Assembly: GCF_005222205.1 (NCBI RefSeq)
Contig: NZ_CP032350.1
Span: forward strand, 1 to 64,000
Direction: 5' to 3'
Length of the DNA stretch: 64,000 bases
From: Azospirillum brasilense
Lineage (GTDB): Bacteria; Pseudomonadota; Alphaproteobacteria; Azospirillales; Azospirillaceae
Shown: one piece after another, positions 19,709-28,181 of the stretch
How positions within the stretch are numbered: the stretch's first letter is position 1
Layout of the letters: each line of letters opens with the position of its first letter
Notes under the pieces: generated by a model
The model's input: only the letters and a program-made list of their open reading frames with translations
Told to the model about the DNA's origin: nothing
Databases searched by the model: none
Program-made: the position numbers and the translations under genes

Positions 19709-20608
19709 ATGTCGACTGATGATCCCGAACCGCGCGTCCGCGCATGTTACGCGACCTGGGCCCAGTCCTATTTCGCCGATTACTATGGCGCCGATGCTCC
19801 CTATCCGCCGGTTCACCGCGAGATCGTCCGCGAGGAATTGCGTCGTTCCGGGGCTCGAAGCGTGCTGGATGCCGGCTGTGGTCCGGCGTCGATCCTGCGC
19901 TTCCTTGCAGAGGATGGGTTGGACGTCTTTGGGTTCGACCTAACCCCGGAAATGGTGGATGAGGCGCGGCGCGTTCTGGCGGCGCACGCTGTCCCGGCGG
20001 AGCGGCTTTGGCAAGGAAGTGTCCTGCAAGCCGACAGTTTCCAGGCCGCGGGGATTGACAGCCGGTTAGACGCGGTGATCTGCCTGGGTGTTCTCCCCCA
20101 CATCCGGACCCAGGACGATGCCCAGGTCGCCAAAAATCTTGTGGCCGCTACAGCGCCTGGGGGCTTGGTGATGGCCGAAGCCCGCAACCAGTTCTTTGGC
20201 TTGTTCACCCAGAACCGCTTCACCTACGACTTCCTTGCCAATGAACTGATCCGCGTCGGTGATCTCCAGACCAAGGACGGCGGTGCCGCCGTTCCTGACG
20301 CCCTGGCCAAACTGCGCAGCCATTTCCGGATGGACTTGCCGCCGGTGCGGAAGGGAACACAGGGTGAGCCGGGTTACGATGAGGTCCTCTCGCGCACCCA
20401 CAACCCTCTTCTGCTCAAGCAGCAGTTCGAGGAAGCGGGATTGACTGACGTCAGGCTGCTTTTCTATCACTACCACTGCCTGCCGCCGATGCTGGCCCAT
20501 TACGCGCCCGATTTCTTCCGGCGGGAAAGCCTTTCCATGGAGAATCCCGAGGACTGGCGGGGCATGTTTATGGCGTCCGCCTTCATCCTCACCGGCCGCC
20601 GCAGGTGA
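19709..20608 (+). CDS. Class I SAM-dependent methyltransferase
   Basis: 299 residues from the ATG at 19709 with a GGGA site just upstream. Motif I is VLDAGCGPASILRFLAEDG; the acidic loop is FGFDLTPEMVDEA; motif IV is DAVICLGVLPHI. The tail after residue 200 (RTHNPLLLKQQFEEAGLTD, then YHYHCLPPML) is typical of sugar N- or O-methyltransferases. Its stop overlaps the GTG start of the next methyltransferase, so the two are co-translated and probably modify the same glycan or act on successive positions. Confidence 0.85.
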   Translation: MSTDDPEPRVRACYATWAQSYFADYYGADAPYPPVHREIVREELRRSGARSVLDAGCGPASILRFLAEDGLDVFGFDLTPEMVDEARRVLAAHAVPAERLWQGSVLQADSFQAAGIDSRLDAVICLGVLPHIRTQDDAQVAKNLVAATAPGGLVMAEARNQFFGLFTQNRFTYDFLANELIRVGDLQTKDGGAAVPDALAKLRSHFRMDLPPVRKGTQGEPGYDEVLSRTHNPLLLKQQFEEAGLTDVRLLFYHYHCLPPMLAHYAPDFFRRESLSMENPEDWRGMFMASAFILTGRRR

Positions 20609-21300
20609 TGAGAAGCCCGGCGATGATCCGTGACGATGGCTGGACCCGCAATTCAATTTGGGAGCACAGTGCCACGGTACGCGATCTCTACGCGCGCCGG
20701 TGCCGCCAGGAGGCTGAGGAAATGACTTGCGCGGCCCAAGCCGTGCGTCTGCTGGCTCCCTATGCCGCGCCGGGCGATACGGTTCTTGATGTGGGATGCG
20801 GCAGCGGTTACTTCTTCCATTCCCTGGTCCGCGCCGGAATCCGTGCCGACTATGTCGGGATCGACGCATCGCCGGGCCTGATCGCGATCGGCCGACAGGA
20901 AATGCCGGCCTTCGGCCTGCCCGCCGAGCGGCTGCGCGTCCTGCGTATCGACGATCTGGACGGGGAAGCGGACCATGTCGTTTGCATGAATGTGCTGTCA
21001 AACATCGACAACTATCACCGCCCCTTGGAGCGGCTGTTGAAGGTGGGGCGTAAGACATTGATCTTGCGTGAATCTCTAGCGGATCGCGCAAGTTGCCTCT
21101 ATGTTCGGGACAATTATCTGGACGACGGGGTCGACCTACGCGTTCACGTCAACACCTATGACAAGGCGGAAGTGTTGGCTTTCATTCGCGCCGCTGGTTG
21201 GAGCCCAACCGTGGTTGAGGATGAAAGGACAAACGGCAAGCCCGAAATGATCATAGGCTATCCTCATCACTGGACCTTCATCGTCGCTGTGCGGTCCTGA
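20605..21300 (+). CDS. Class I SAM-dependent methyltransferase
   Basis: 231 residues if the GTG at 20605 is used (GTGA overlap with the previous stop); ATG at 20608 or 20623 are alternatives. Motif I VLDVGCGSGYFFHSL, YVGIDASPGLIAIG and HVVCMNVLSNIDNY are intact. It ends with YDKAEVLAFIRAAGW, the usual last helix. Small single-domain enzyme. It follows a methyltransferase and precedes the second AsnB-like gene, so it belongs to the same glycan decoration set; substrate unknown. Confidence 0.84.
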   Translation: MMRSPAMIRDDGWTRNSIWEHSATVRDLYARRCRQEAEEMTCAAQAVRLLAPYAAPGDTVLDVGCGSGYFFHSLVRAGIRADYVGIDASPGLIAIGRQEMPAFGLPAERLRVLRIDDLDGEADHVVCMNVLSNIDNYHRPLERLLKVGRKTLILRESLADRASCLYVRDNYLDDGVDLRVHVNTYDKAEVLAFIRAAGWSPTVVEDERTNGKPEMIIGYPHHWTFIVAVRS

Positions 21301-21352
21301 AGCCCGCCGGGCGCACCGCGCCGTTCCTGCCACCGTCCCGGATTCGAACGCC

Positions 21353-23170
21353 ATGTCCCGTATCGCCGGCATCATCACCGCCCAAGCCCCTAAGCCCCTC
21401 GATTCCACCCTAGCGGCGATGGCGACCGGCAACGACTGGAAGCATAGCACTGTGAGTGCCGGTGCGGCGGCCTTCGGTTGGGTTGGCCGACGGGCTCCGG
21501 CCCTGGCGGCGCAAGGCAGTTGGATCGTCACCCTGGATGGGACGATCTTCAATCCCGAAGAACTGCCCTCTGCCGCTTCCGATGCGGAACGGCTGCTTGA
21601 ACTAGTGCGCCGTCATGGCATGGAAGAGGCGCTTGCCCGCATCAATGGCGACTTCGCGGCAGCTGTCTACGATGCGGCGAGCGACACCTTGTGGCTGGGC
21701 CGGGACCGCATCGGGCTGAAGCCGCTCTATTATGTCCAGCAGGTCGAGGGGGTTGCCTTCGCCTCCCGCCCCGCCGGGCTTCTGGCGCTGCCCTGGGTCC
21801 CGCAGGATGTTGATCAGCGCTTCGTCGCGCTGTTCGCCGGGTCGCATTACCGCAGCATCGACAACGATCCGCAGTCCTCTCCCTACGCGGCCATCCGGCA
21901 GCTTCCGGCGGGGCACGTCCTGTCCATCCGGGATGGCCGGGCCAAGCTGTCTCGATACTGGCAACTTAGTGAGGCGTCCGAACGGCTGGAAAGCGAGGCG
22001 GAGCTTGCCGAAGAGATGCGCGCGCTGTTGCTCGATGCCGTCCGGCGGCGCATTGCCGTCACGCGACGCCCAGCCTTCACTTTGTCGGGCGGACTCGATT
22101 CATCCTCCGTCCTGTCCTGTGCCGTGGAATTGAGCGGGAAGCGGCAGCCTGCTTTCTCCTCCACCTACGCCGACGCCACCTATGATGAGACGGAGGAGAT
22201 CCGCTCAATGCTGGACGACAAGGTTTCCACATGGAATCCTGTCCGAATCGGCGACTTCGACCTGCTCAATACCATTCGCGACATGGTGCGCGTTCATGAC
22301 GAGCCGGTCGTCACCGCAACTTGGCTGTCCCATCATCTTCTTACGGCGGAAGTCGCCCGTCAGGGCTATGACGCCCTGTTCGGCGGCCTGGGTGGTGACG
22401 AGTTGAACGCCGGCGAGTATGAATACTTCTTCTTCCATTTCGCCGATCTTCGTGCGGCAGGCGAGACCGGCCTCTACCATCACGAGGTCGCATGCTGGGC
22501 GAAGCACCACGACCATCCGGTTTTCCGCAAGAACGCCTCTGTCGCGGAGGAGGGACTGGCGCGCATGACCGATACGCTCCGCCCGGGTCTGTGCCTGCCC
22601 GACCGTCGGCGTCTCGACCGCTACGCGGCGGCGGTAGAGCCCGGCCTGTTCGACTTGCGCGGCTGGGAACCGGTGATGGATCACCCGTTTCGAAGCTGCC
22701 TGCGGAATCGGACGTTTCAAGACATCTTCCGAGAGACGGCGCCGTGTTGCCTGCGCGCTGAGGACCGACAGACAGCGGCGCATGGCCTGGACCGTTTCGA
22801 TCCGTTCTTCGACCATCGTCTGGTCGAGTTCATGTTCCGTGTTCCCGGCCACTTCAAGATACGTGACGGAATCACCAAGCGCCTTCTACGCGAAGCCATG
22901 CGGGGTCTTCTTCCGGAGGAAACCCGCACACGCGTCAAGAAGACCGGATGGAACGCTCCGGCCCACCTGTGGTTCGCCGGTCCGGATGGGGAAGCCATGC
23001 GTGACCTGATCGCCTCGCAGCGCTTCCGTGAACTCGGCATTTACAATGTGGCCGTGGTGGAAGGGCTTCTGGATGACCATGAACGGATCGTTGCAAGTGG
23101 CGCCCTCCAAGAGAACCATATGATGTTCTTCTGGCAGCTTGCCAACCTGGCGATCTGGTTGGGCTGCTGA
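21353..23170 (+). CDS. AsnB-like synthetase with degenerate glutaminase domain
   Basis: 605 residues with both domains of the asparagine synthase family. The synthetase half is normal: SGGLDS at 245-250 and GGLGGDELNAG. The glutaminase half keeps its fold (GRDRIGLKPLYY) but begins MSRIAGI, so the nucleophilic Cys2 is Ser; the oxyanion Asn-Gly pair reads Asp62-Gly63; and the HSRL arginine segment is absent. Glutamine hydrolysis is therefore unlikely; it would need free ammonia or a partner. It differs strongly from the intact AsnB at 11795 and may activate a carboxylate for another nucleophile, as beta-lactam synthetase relatives do. Not coupled tightly to neighbours (52 bases upstream). Confidence 0.85.
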   Translation: MSRIAGIITAQAPKPLDSTLAAMATGNDWKHSTVSAGAAAFGWVGRRAPALAAQGSWIVTLDGTIFNPEELPSAASDAERLLELVRRHGMEEALARINGDFAAAVYDAASDTLWLGRDRIGLKPLYYVQQVEGVAFASRPAGLLALPWVPQDVDQRFVALFAGSHYRSIDNDPQSSPYAAIRQLPAGHVLSIRDGRAKLSRYWQLSEASERLESEAELAEEMRALLLDAVRRRIAVTRRPAFTLSGGLDSSSVLSCAVELSGKRQPAFSSTYADATYDETEEIRSMLDDKVSTWNPVRIGDFDLLNTIRDMVRVHDEPVVTATWLSHHLLTAEVARQGYDALFGGLGGDELNAGEYEYFFFHFADLRAAGETGLYHHEVACWAKHHDHPVFRKNASVAEEGLARMTDTLRPGLCLPDRRRLDRYAAAVEPGLFDLRGWEPVMDHPFRSCLRNRTFQDIFRETAPCCLRAEDRQTAAHGLDRFDPFFDHRLVEFMFRVPGHFKIRDGITKRLLREAMRGLLPEETRTRVKKTGWNAPAHLWFAGPDGEAMRDLIASQRFRELGIYNVAVVEGLLDDHERIVASGALQENHMMFFWQLANLAIWLGC

Positions 23171-23322
23171 TCCGGGGACAGGCTGGAGTTGTGTTCGGGC
23201 AAACGTCCGCAGATCTTTTCGCTGCGCGGCTCCTTCCACACTTCCCCGCTCCCGAACAGTAAGGAGGCGTGTATAAGACAGCCATCTCCCACCATGCTCT
23301 CCTGTGAGGAGCCCTTTCCATC

Positions 23323-24615
23323 ATGACCCATTCTCGCCGCATCTCGGTGATCGGCCTCGGCTATGTCGGCCTGCCCGTGGCCGTCGCGTTCGGGCGGACG
23401 GGCGTCCCCGTGGTCGCCTTCGACATCGACGCGCGCCGCATCGCGGCGCTGCGGGACGGGCACGACCACACGGGCGAGGTTCCGGACGCGGACTTGGCGG
23501 AGGCCCGCCTGCACCTGACCGACGACCCGGCGGATCTGGCGCGGGCCGACTTCCACATCGTCACCGTGCCGACCCCCATCGACGACGCCCGGCGCCCGGA
23601 TTTGCGCCCGCTGCTGGCCGCCAGCCGCACCGTCGGGCGGCACCTGAAGCGCGGCGACGTGGTGGTCTACGAATCCACCGTCTATCCCGGCGCCACGGAG
23701 ATGGATTGCGTCCCGGTTCTGGAGGCCGAGTCCGGCCTGACCTACGGGCGGGACTTCACCGTCGGTTACTCGCCGGAGCGGATCAACCCCGGCGACAAGG
23801 AACACCGGTTCGAGACGATCACCAAGGTCGTCTCCGGCTCCGATCCGGAAACGCGGGCGCTCGTCGCGGCGGTCTACGGCAGCGTGGTGAAGGCCGGCGT
23901 GCACGAGGCCGCCTCCATCGCCGTGGCGGAGGCCGCCAAGGTGATCGAGAACACCCAGCGCGACGTCAACATTGCGCTCATGAACGAACTGGCGGTGATT
24001 TTCCACCGCATGGGCATCGACACCCGCGACGTGCTGGCCGCCGCCGGCACCAAATGGAACTTCCTGAAGTTCCAGCCGGGCCTCGTCGGCGGCCACTGCA
24101 TCGGCGTCGACCCCTACTATCTGACCCACCGGGCGGAACAACTCGGCCACAACCCGGAGGTCATCCTGGCGGGCCGGCGGATCAACGACACCATGGGCCA
24201 GTATGTGGCGCAGGAAACGGTGAAGCGGCTTCTGCGCGGTCGCGTCGGGACGTCCGGGCCGCTGCGCGTCACCGTGCTGGGCCTGACCTTCAAGGAGGAC
24301 GTGCCCGACATCCGCAACACCCGCGTGGTGGACATCGTGGCCGAGCTGAAAAGCTTCGGGGTGGAGGTCGCCCTCCACGACCCGCTGGCCGCCGCGGATG
24401 AGGTGGCCCACGAGTATGGCCTGACCTTGACCGCGCGGGATGCCCTGCCGCCCGCCGACGCGGTGGTGCTGGCGGTTCCGCACGCGGCCTACCGGGCGGA
24501 GGGCTGGGACCTGGTGAGCGGCCTGCTGAAGGAGCGGCGGGGCATCGTCATGGACGTGAAGGGCCTGCTCGACCGCGGCGCGGTGCCGGAAGGCGTGGAC
24601 CTCTGGCGGCTGTGA
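23323..24615 (+). CDS. UDP-sugar 6-dehydrogenase (TviB/WbpA-type)
   Basis: 430 residues. VIGLGYVGLPVA (residues 9-20) is the NAD site; VTVPTPID, YESTVYPGATE and GYSPERINPGD follow in order; AEAAKVIENTQRD contains the active-site Lys206 and GGHCIGVDPYY the catalytic Cys259. This order and the VPTPID/SPERINPGD wording place it with UDP-N-acetylhexosamine dehydrogenases rather than UDP-glucose dehydrogenase. It yields a uronic acid for a surface polysaccharide. It is at the left end of the uniformly GC-rich part of the window, 152 bases after the AsnB-like gene, and converges with the next gene. Confidence 0.9.
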   Translation: MTHSRRISVIGLGYVGLPVAVAFGRTGVPVVAFDIDARRIAALRDGHDHTGEVPDADLAEARLHLTDDPADLARADFHIVTVPTPIDDARRPDLRPLLAASRTVGRHLKRGDVVVYESTVYPGATEMDCVPVLEAESGLTYGRDFTVGYSPERINPGDKEHRFETITKVVSGSDPETRALVAAVYGSVVKAGVHEAASIAVAEAAKVIENTQRDVNIALMNELAVIFHRMGIDTRDVLAAAGTKWNFLKFQPGLVGGHCIGVDPYYLTHRAEQLGHNPEVILAGRRINDTMGQYVAQETVKRLLRGRVGTSGPLRVTVLGLTFKEDVPDIRNTRVVDIVAELKSFGVEVALHDPLAAADEVAHEYGLTLTARDALPPADAVVLAVPHAAYRAEGWDLVSGLLKERRGIVMDVKGLLDRGAVPEGVDLWRL

Positions 24616-24654
24616 CGCCGCCAGGGTCCTCCAGAGGGACTTCGCGACGGGCGG

Positions 24655-26145
24655 TCAGAACGCCTTCAGCTTCTTCCAGGCGAACAGCACCATGCGCAGC
24701 AGCAGCCAGCCGTGGGTGAAGCGGCTGATCTGCGTCTCGCCGTAGCTGCGGTCGGCGTAGCGGATCGGCACCTCGACGATCTCCAAGTTCAGCTTGGACG
24801 CGCCGAAGATCAGGTCGAAGTCGCCGAACGGGTCGAAATCGCCGAAGTAATGGCGGTTCGCCACGATCTGGTCGTAGTCGCGCTTCCACAGCACCTTCGT
24901 GCCGCACAGCGTGTCGGTGAAGCGCGTGTTCAGCAGGAACGAGAAGATGCGGGCGAAGGCGCGGTTGGCGATCCAGTTCAGGAAGCGCATGGCCTGGTCG
25001 TCCATCGGGTAGACCAGCCGCGTCCCGTTGATGAACTCGCCCCGGCCGGACGCGATGGCGCGGTAGAATTTCGGCAGGCTCTCCGGCGGCACGGTCAGGT
25101 CGGCGTCGAGGATGATGAGGATGTCGCCCCGCGCCGCGTTGAAGCCGGCGCGCACCGCGTCGCCCTTGCCCTTGCCGGGCTGCTTCATGACCTTGATGTC
25201 CCAGTCCGGATAGGCGGCCTGGACGCGCAGGCATTCCTCGTAGGTGTTGTCCTGGCTGTTGCCCTCGACGTAGATGACCTCCAGGTCCGGGCAGAAGCGC
25301 GGCAGGCGGCGGATGGCGTTCTCGATGTTGCCGCGCTCGTTCCGGCAGGGGATCAGCACCGTGCAGGACGGCTGTTTCTCGGGCGCCTGCGGGGCGGGGC
25401 GGGCCACCACGTAATTGCGCAGGCACAGCTTCCGGACACCGGGCAGCGGGGCGACGCTGCGGTTGATCAGCGTGCCGAGGCCGAGCAGGCGGCGGGGCAC
25501 GAGCTGGCGCCATTCCCGCTTCACCGGCTGCCAGCCGGCGAGCGTCAGCAGCCCGGCGATGTCGGTGCTGGACAGCCAGTTGAGCTGGCCCTGCGGCATC
25601 TTCAGCCCGAGCGTCTCGGCAAGGCCCAGCACCGGCTCCCACAGGCGGGAGTGGTAGCTGACGATGATGCGGGTGCGCGGCGTGGCGAAGCGGTGCAGAT
25701 GGCGCAGCGTGTCCTCGATGTCGTCGAGGAAGCCGACGGTGTCCGACAGCAGGATCACGTCGAAGGTTCCGGCGATCTCCGCCAGAACCGCGGGGTCCTC
25801 CGCGTTGCCGGTGCGGAACTCCAGCCCCGGATGACGCTGCCGCGCCCGCTCGACCATCGCCGGGCTGAGGTCAATGCCGACCCCGCGCGACGGCTGCAGG
25901 AAGGCCAGCGTGTCGCCCGTGCCGCAGCCGACCTCCAGCACCGAGGCGTTCTCCGGCACGAGGAAGCGCAGATAGGCGCGGTCGGCCTCGTGGAAGGCGC
26001 GGTTGCGCTCGACCCAGCGGTCGCGCTCCCCGGCCAGCCGGTCGAACAGCATCCGCACGCTTTCCTGGCGGGGCGACAGGGCGCGTGGGCTGCCGGCTCC
26101 GGCGGGGGTGCCGGACACGGTTTCCTCAAGGGCTTCAACGGTCAT
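24655..26145 (-). CDS. Fused SAM methyltransferase and family 2 glycosyltransferase
   Basis: 496 residues from the ATG at 26145; the frame is open 53 codons further but that part reads as low-quality Pro/Gly text. Residues about 30-225 form a class I methyltransferase (VLEVGCGTGDTLAF at 69-82; GVGIDLSPAMVERA; DVILLSDTVGFLDD). After a short Pro-rich link at about 245, a dolichol-phosphate-mannose-synthase-like GT2 domain follows: CTVLIPCRNERGNIENA, VIYVEGNSQDNT, ILDADLTVPPESLPKF and GDFDLIFGASKLNLEIVEVP. No C-terminal membrane helices. Fusing both activities suggests sugar transfer and methylation on the same lipid-linked or polymer substrate. It lies convergent to the dehydrogenase and downstream of galE on the same strand. 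Confidence 0.88.
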   Translation of the reverse strand: MTVEALEETVSGTPAGAGSPRALSPRQESVRMLFDRLAGERDRWVERNRAFHEADRAYLRFLVPENASVLEVGCGTGDTLAFLQPSRGVGIDLSPAMVERARQRHPGLEFRTGNAEDPAVLAEIAGTFDVILLSDTVGFLDDIEDTLRHLHRFATPRTRIIVSYHSRLWEPVLGLAETLGLKMPQGQLNWLSSTDIAGLLTLAGWQPVKREWRQLVPRRLLGLGTLINRSVAPLPGVRKLCLRNYVVARPAPQAPEKQPSCTVLIPCRNERGNIENAIRRLPRFCPDLEVIYVEGNSQDNTYEECLRVQAAYPDWDIKVMKQPGKGKGDAVRAGFNAARGDILIILDADLTVPPESLPKFYRAIASGRGEFINGTRLVYPMDDQAMRFLNWIANRAFARIFSFLLNTRFTDTLCGTKVLWKRDYDQIVANRHYFGDFDPFGDFDLIFGASKLNLEIVEVPIRYADRSYGETQISRFTHGWLLLRMVLFAWKKLKAF

Positions 26146-26502
26146 GGGTAGGGTCCGCAACAGCGTTTTCGGAAGCGTCCCGGCTTCCGTGGGACAGGGC
26201 AGGCCAGGCAAGGCCGCCGGCGGCATGCCGGGCCCGCCGAACCGCGCGCCGGCCGGCGCGCGCCATCCTGGTCCCGAGCCTGCCGCGGACCAACCGGGGT
26301 TCATCCCCCGAGGCCGGGAAAGCGGGAAAGGTGGTTTGCAATCTCATCCGGCAAGAAGGCGGTGTGTGCGGGCGGGCGCACTGTAGCCTTCGGCCGGCGG
26401 GATTGCCACGCTTTCCATGGTGCTGCCCATGGCGCTGTCCATAACGCTGCTTGGTCCGGCGCGTTCGGTGCGCGCCCACGCCGGACCAGGCGGTTATGTC
26501 GG
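26146..26502. other. Intergenic, with a 20-base palindrome
   Basis: About 360 bases between galE and the methyltransferase-glycosyltransferase gene. A perfect GC-only palindrome spans 26243-26262 (CGCGCGCCGG and its complement). At 26482-26500 a nine-base unit GGTTATGTC occurs twice in tandem just beyond the galE stop. No gene is supported. It may hold the galE end and a promoter for the fusion gene. Confidence 0.5.
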
Positions 26503-27501
26503 TTATGTCAAGGAGCGCTCCCAGGCGAGCGCGTCGCGCACGATCCCATCCAGCCGGTCGTGCTTGGGGACCCAGCCGAGCCGCTCGCGGATGCGGTCGG
26601 CCTTGGCGACGAGCTGGGGCGGGTCGCCGGGGCGCCGCGGGGCGAGCGTGGCCGGCACCTTCTCCCCGCTGACCTCCTCCAGCGTGCGCACCACCTCATG
26701 GACCGAGGCGCCGCGCCCGTAGCCGCAGTTCAGCGTCAGGCTCTCGCCGCCGCGCCGCAGATGGAGCAGCGCCAGCACATGGGCATCGGCCAGATCGCTG
26801 ACGTGGATGTAGTCGCGGATGCAGGTGCCGTCGGGCGTGTCGTAGTCGGTGCCGAAGATCGACAGCGCCGGGCGCCGGCCGAGCAGGGCTTGGCAGGCCA
26901 CCTTGATGAGGTGCGTCGCGGTCGGGGTCGCCTGGCCGGTGCGCCCCGCCGGGTCGGCCCCCGCCACGTTGAAGTAGCGCAGGATGACGCTGCGCAGTCC
27001 GTGCGCCGCCCCGGCGTCGCGCAGCATCTGCTCCGTCATCAGCTTGGACGTCCCATAGGGGTTGATCGGGGCGGTCGGGGTCGCCTCGTCGATCGGCACA
27101 CGGTCCGGAGCGCCGTAGACGGCCGCGGTTGAGGAAAAGACGATGTTGCCGACCCCCAGCCGCACGCAGGCGTCCATCAGGGTCAGGCTGTTGACCGTGT
27201 TGTTGCGGTAGTAGGCGAGCGGCTTCTCCACCGATTCCGGCACGACGATGGAGCCGGCGAAGTGCATCACCGCATCCACGGCATGGTCGCGGATGACCCG
27301 CTCCAGAAGCTCGGCGGACCCGACGTCCCCTTCGACCAGGGGGACCGAGGCCGGAACGGCCGCACGCCGGCCCGTCGACAGGTTGTCGATGGTCACCGCG
27401 GGGATCCCGGCGTCGGCGAGCGCATGGAGGACGTGACTGCCGATGTAGCCCGCCCCTCCGGTCACCAGGACACGGTGTGGGGTTGCCGGTTCGTCAAGCA
27501 T
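26503..27501 (-). CDS. galE: UDP-glucose 4-epimerase
   Basis: 332 residues. VLVTGGAGYIGSHVL (residues 11-25) binds NAD; MHFAGSIVVPESV, SSTAAVYG and YGTSK (Tyr149, Lys153) form the active site; LRYFNVAGADPAG and GTCIRDYIHVSDLADAHV are strict GalE signatures. It interconverts UDP-glucose and UDP-galactose (or the N-acetyl forms) in the cytoplasm for exopolysaccharide. It faces away from the RTX-like gene, with 680 bases between them. Confidence 0.93.
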   Translation of the reverse strand: MLDEPATPHRVLVTGGAGYIGSHVLHALADAGIPAVTIDNLSTGRRAAVPASVPLVEGDVGSAELLERVIRDHAVDAVMHFAGSIVVPESVEKPLAYYRNNTVNSLTLMDACVRLGVGNIVFSSTAAVYGAPDRVPIDEATPTAPINPYGTSKLMTEQMLRDAGAAHGLRSVILRYFNVAGADPAGRTGQATPTATHLIKVACQALLGRRPALSIFGTDYDTPDGTCIRDYIHVSDLADAHVLALLHLRRGGESLTLNCGYGRGASVHEVVRTLEEVSGEKVPATLAPRRPGDPPQLVAKADRIRERLGWVPKHDRLDGIVRDALAWERSLT

Positions 27502-28181
27502 GCTTCCCGCTTCCTTTCGTCCTTACGCGCCAAGCCATCCGTCGCCAAGCCGCCCATGCGGCCCGTCGCCAAGCCGCCCATGCGGCGCCGGCTGGTTCGC
27601 CGGCATCGGCGCTCCCTGACCTGGGAATGGAGGGAAATCCTGTCAACGCAGCCCGAATCGCCATCCAGGCCACCAATCCGGAGGGCGATGGCGGAGTGGT
27701 GGCACTCCCTTGGGCGGTGGTGGCTCCATCGGTGGCGCGCATTGCGGGCAAAGAAGGAAGAGATTTATCGACTTTTCCAATTGCCGGTTCGGCACCCCGA
27801 ACCTCATAGGTCGCGGTTTCCCTACGGAAGACGGTGTGGAGATACGGTTAAGTCCCGTCCTAAAGTACCTAAGATACAAAAAGCCTGGACCAAAGGGACT
27901 TTCTCATGGAGCGGCCGCAGAATACCCCCCTGCGGCGAGTCATCGGCGCATGAATATGTGAGTTTCCGCGCGTAATCGCAAATTCATGCGCGCCCAAGGT
28001 TTGTCACAGCCCCGAAACATTATCCGTTCCGATCACCCTCCATTCAGGGTAGACCGCTCAAGGGGTGTAACCTTTATGGCGGGTCTCATTCCGCACTTGC
28101 AAAAAAGGGTTACCAATGATATCGAGCGCTAGGCATGCCATAAGGCACAAAGTCTAGTCACTTTGGCGGGGGTTTCCACAT
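27502..28181. promoter_or_regulatory. Long divergent regulatory region before the RTX-like gene
   Basis: 680 bases without a convincing gene between galE and the secreted protein. The half nearer the RTX-like gene (about 27750-28180) is distinctly AT-richer than surrounding DNA, as expected for a strong promoter and untranslated leader. A GGCGGGGGT ribosome site lies about 10 bases before the ATG at 28182. I cannot fix the promoter hexamers. Confidence 0.5.
27541..27588. repeat. Two tandem 24-base repeats
   Basis: The unit GTCGCCAAGCCGCCCATGCG plus four bases occurs at 27541-27564 and 27565-27588, differing only near its end; a partial copy (CGCCAAGCC) lies just upstream. It is close to the galE start and could affect its expression or be a replication-slippage product. 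Confidence 0.7.

Noticed and set aside
23304..24401. A 365-codon plus-strand frame overlapping the sugar dehydrogenase
   Set aside because: Off-frame shadow composed mainly of Arg, Gly and Ala; the dehydrogenase frame has every family motif.
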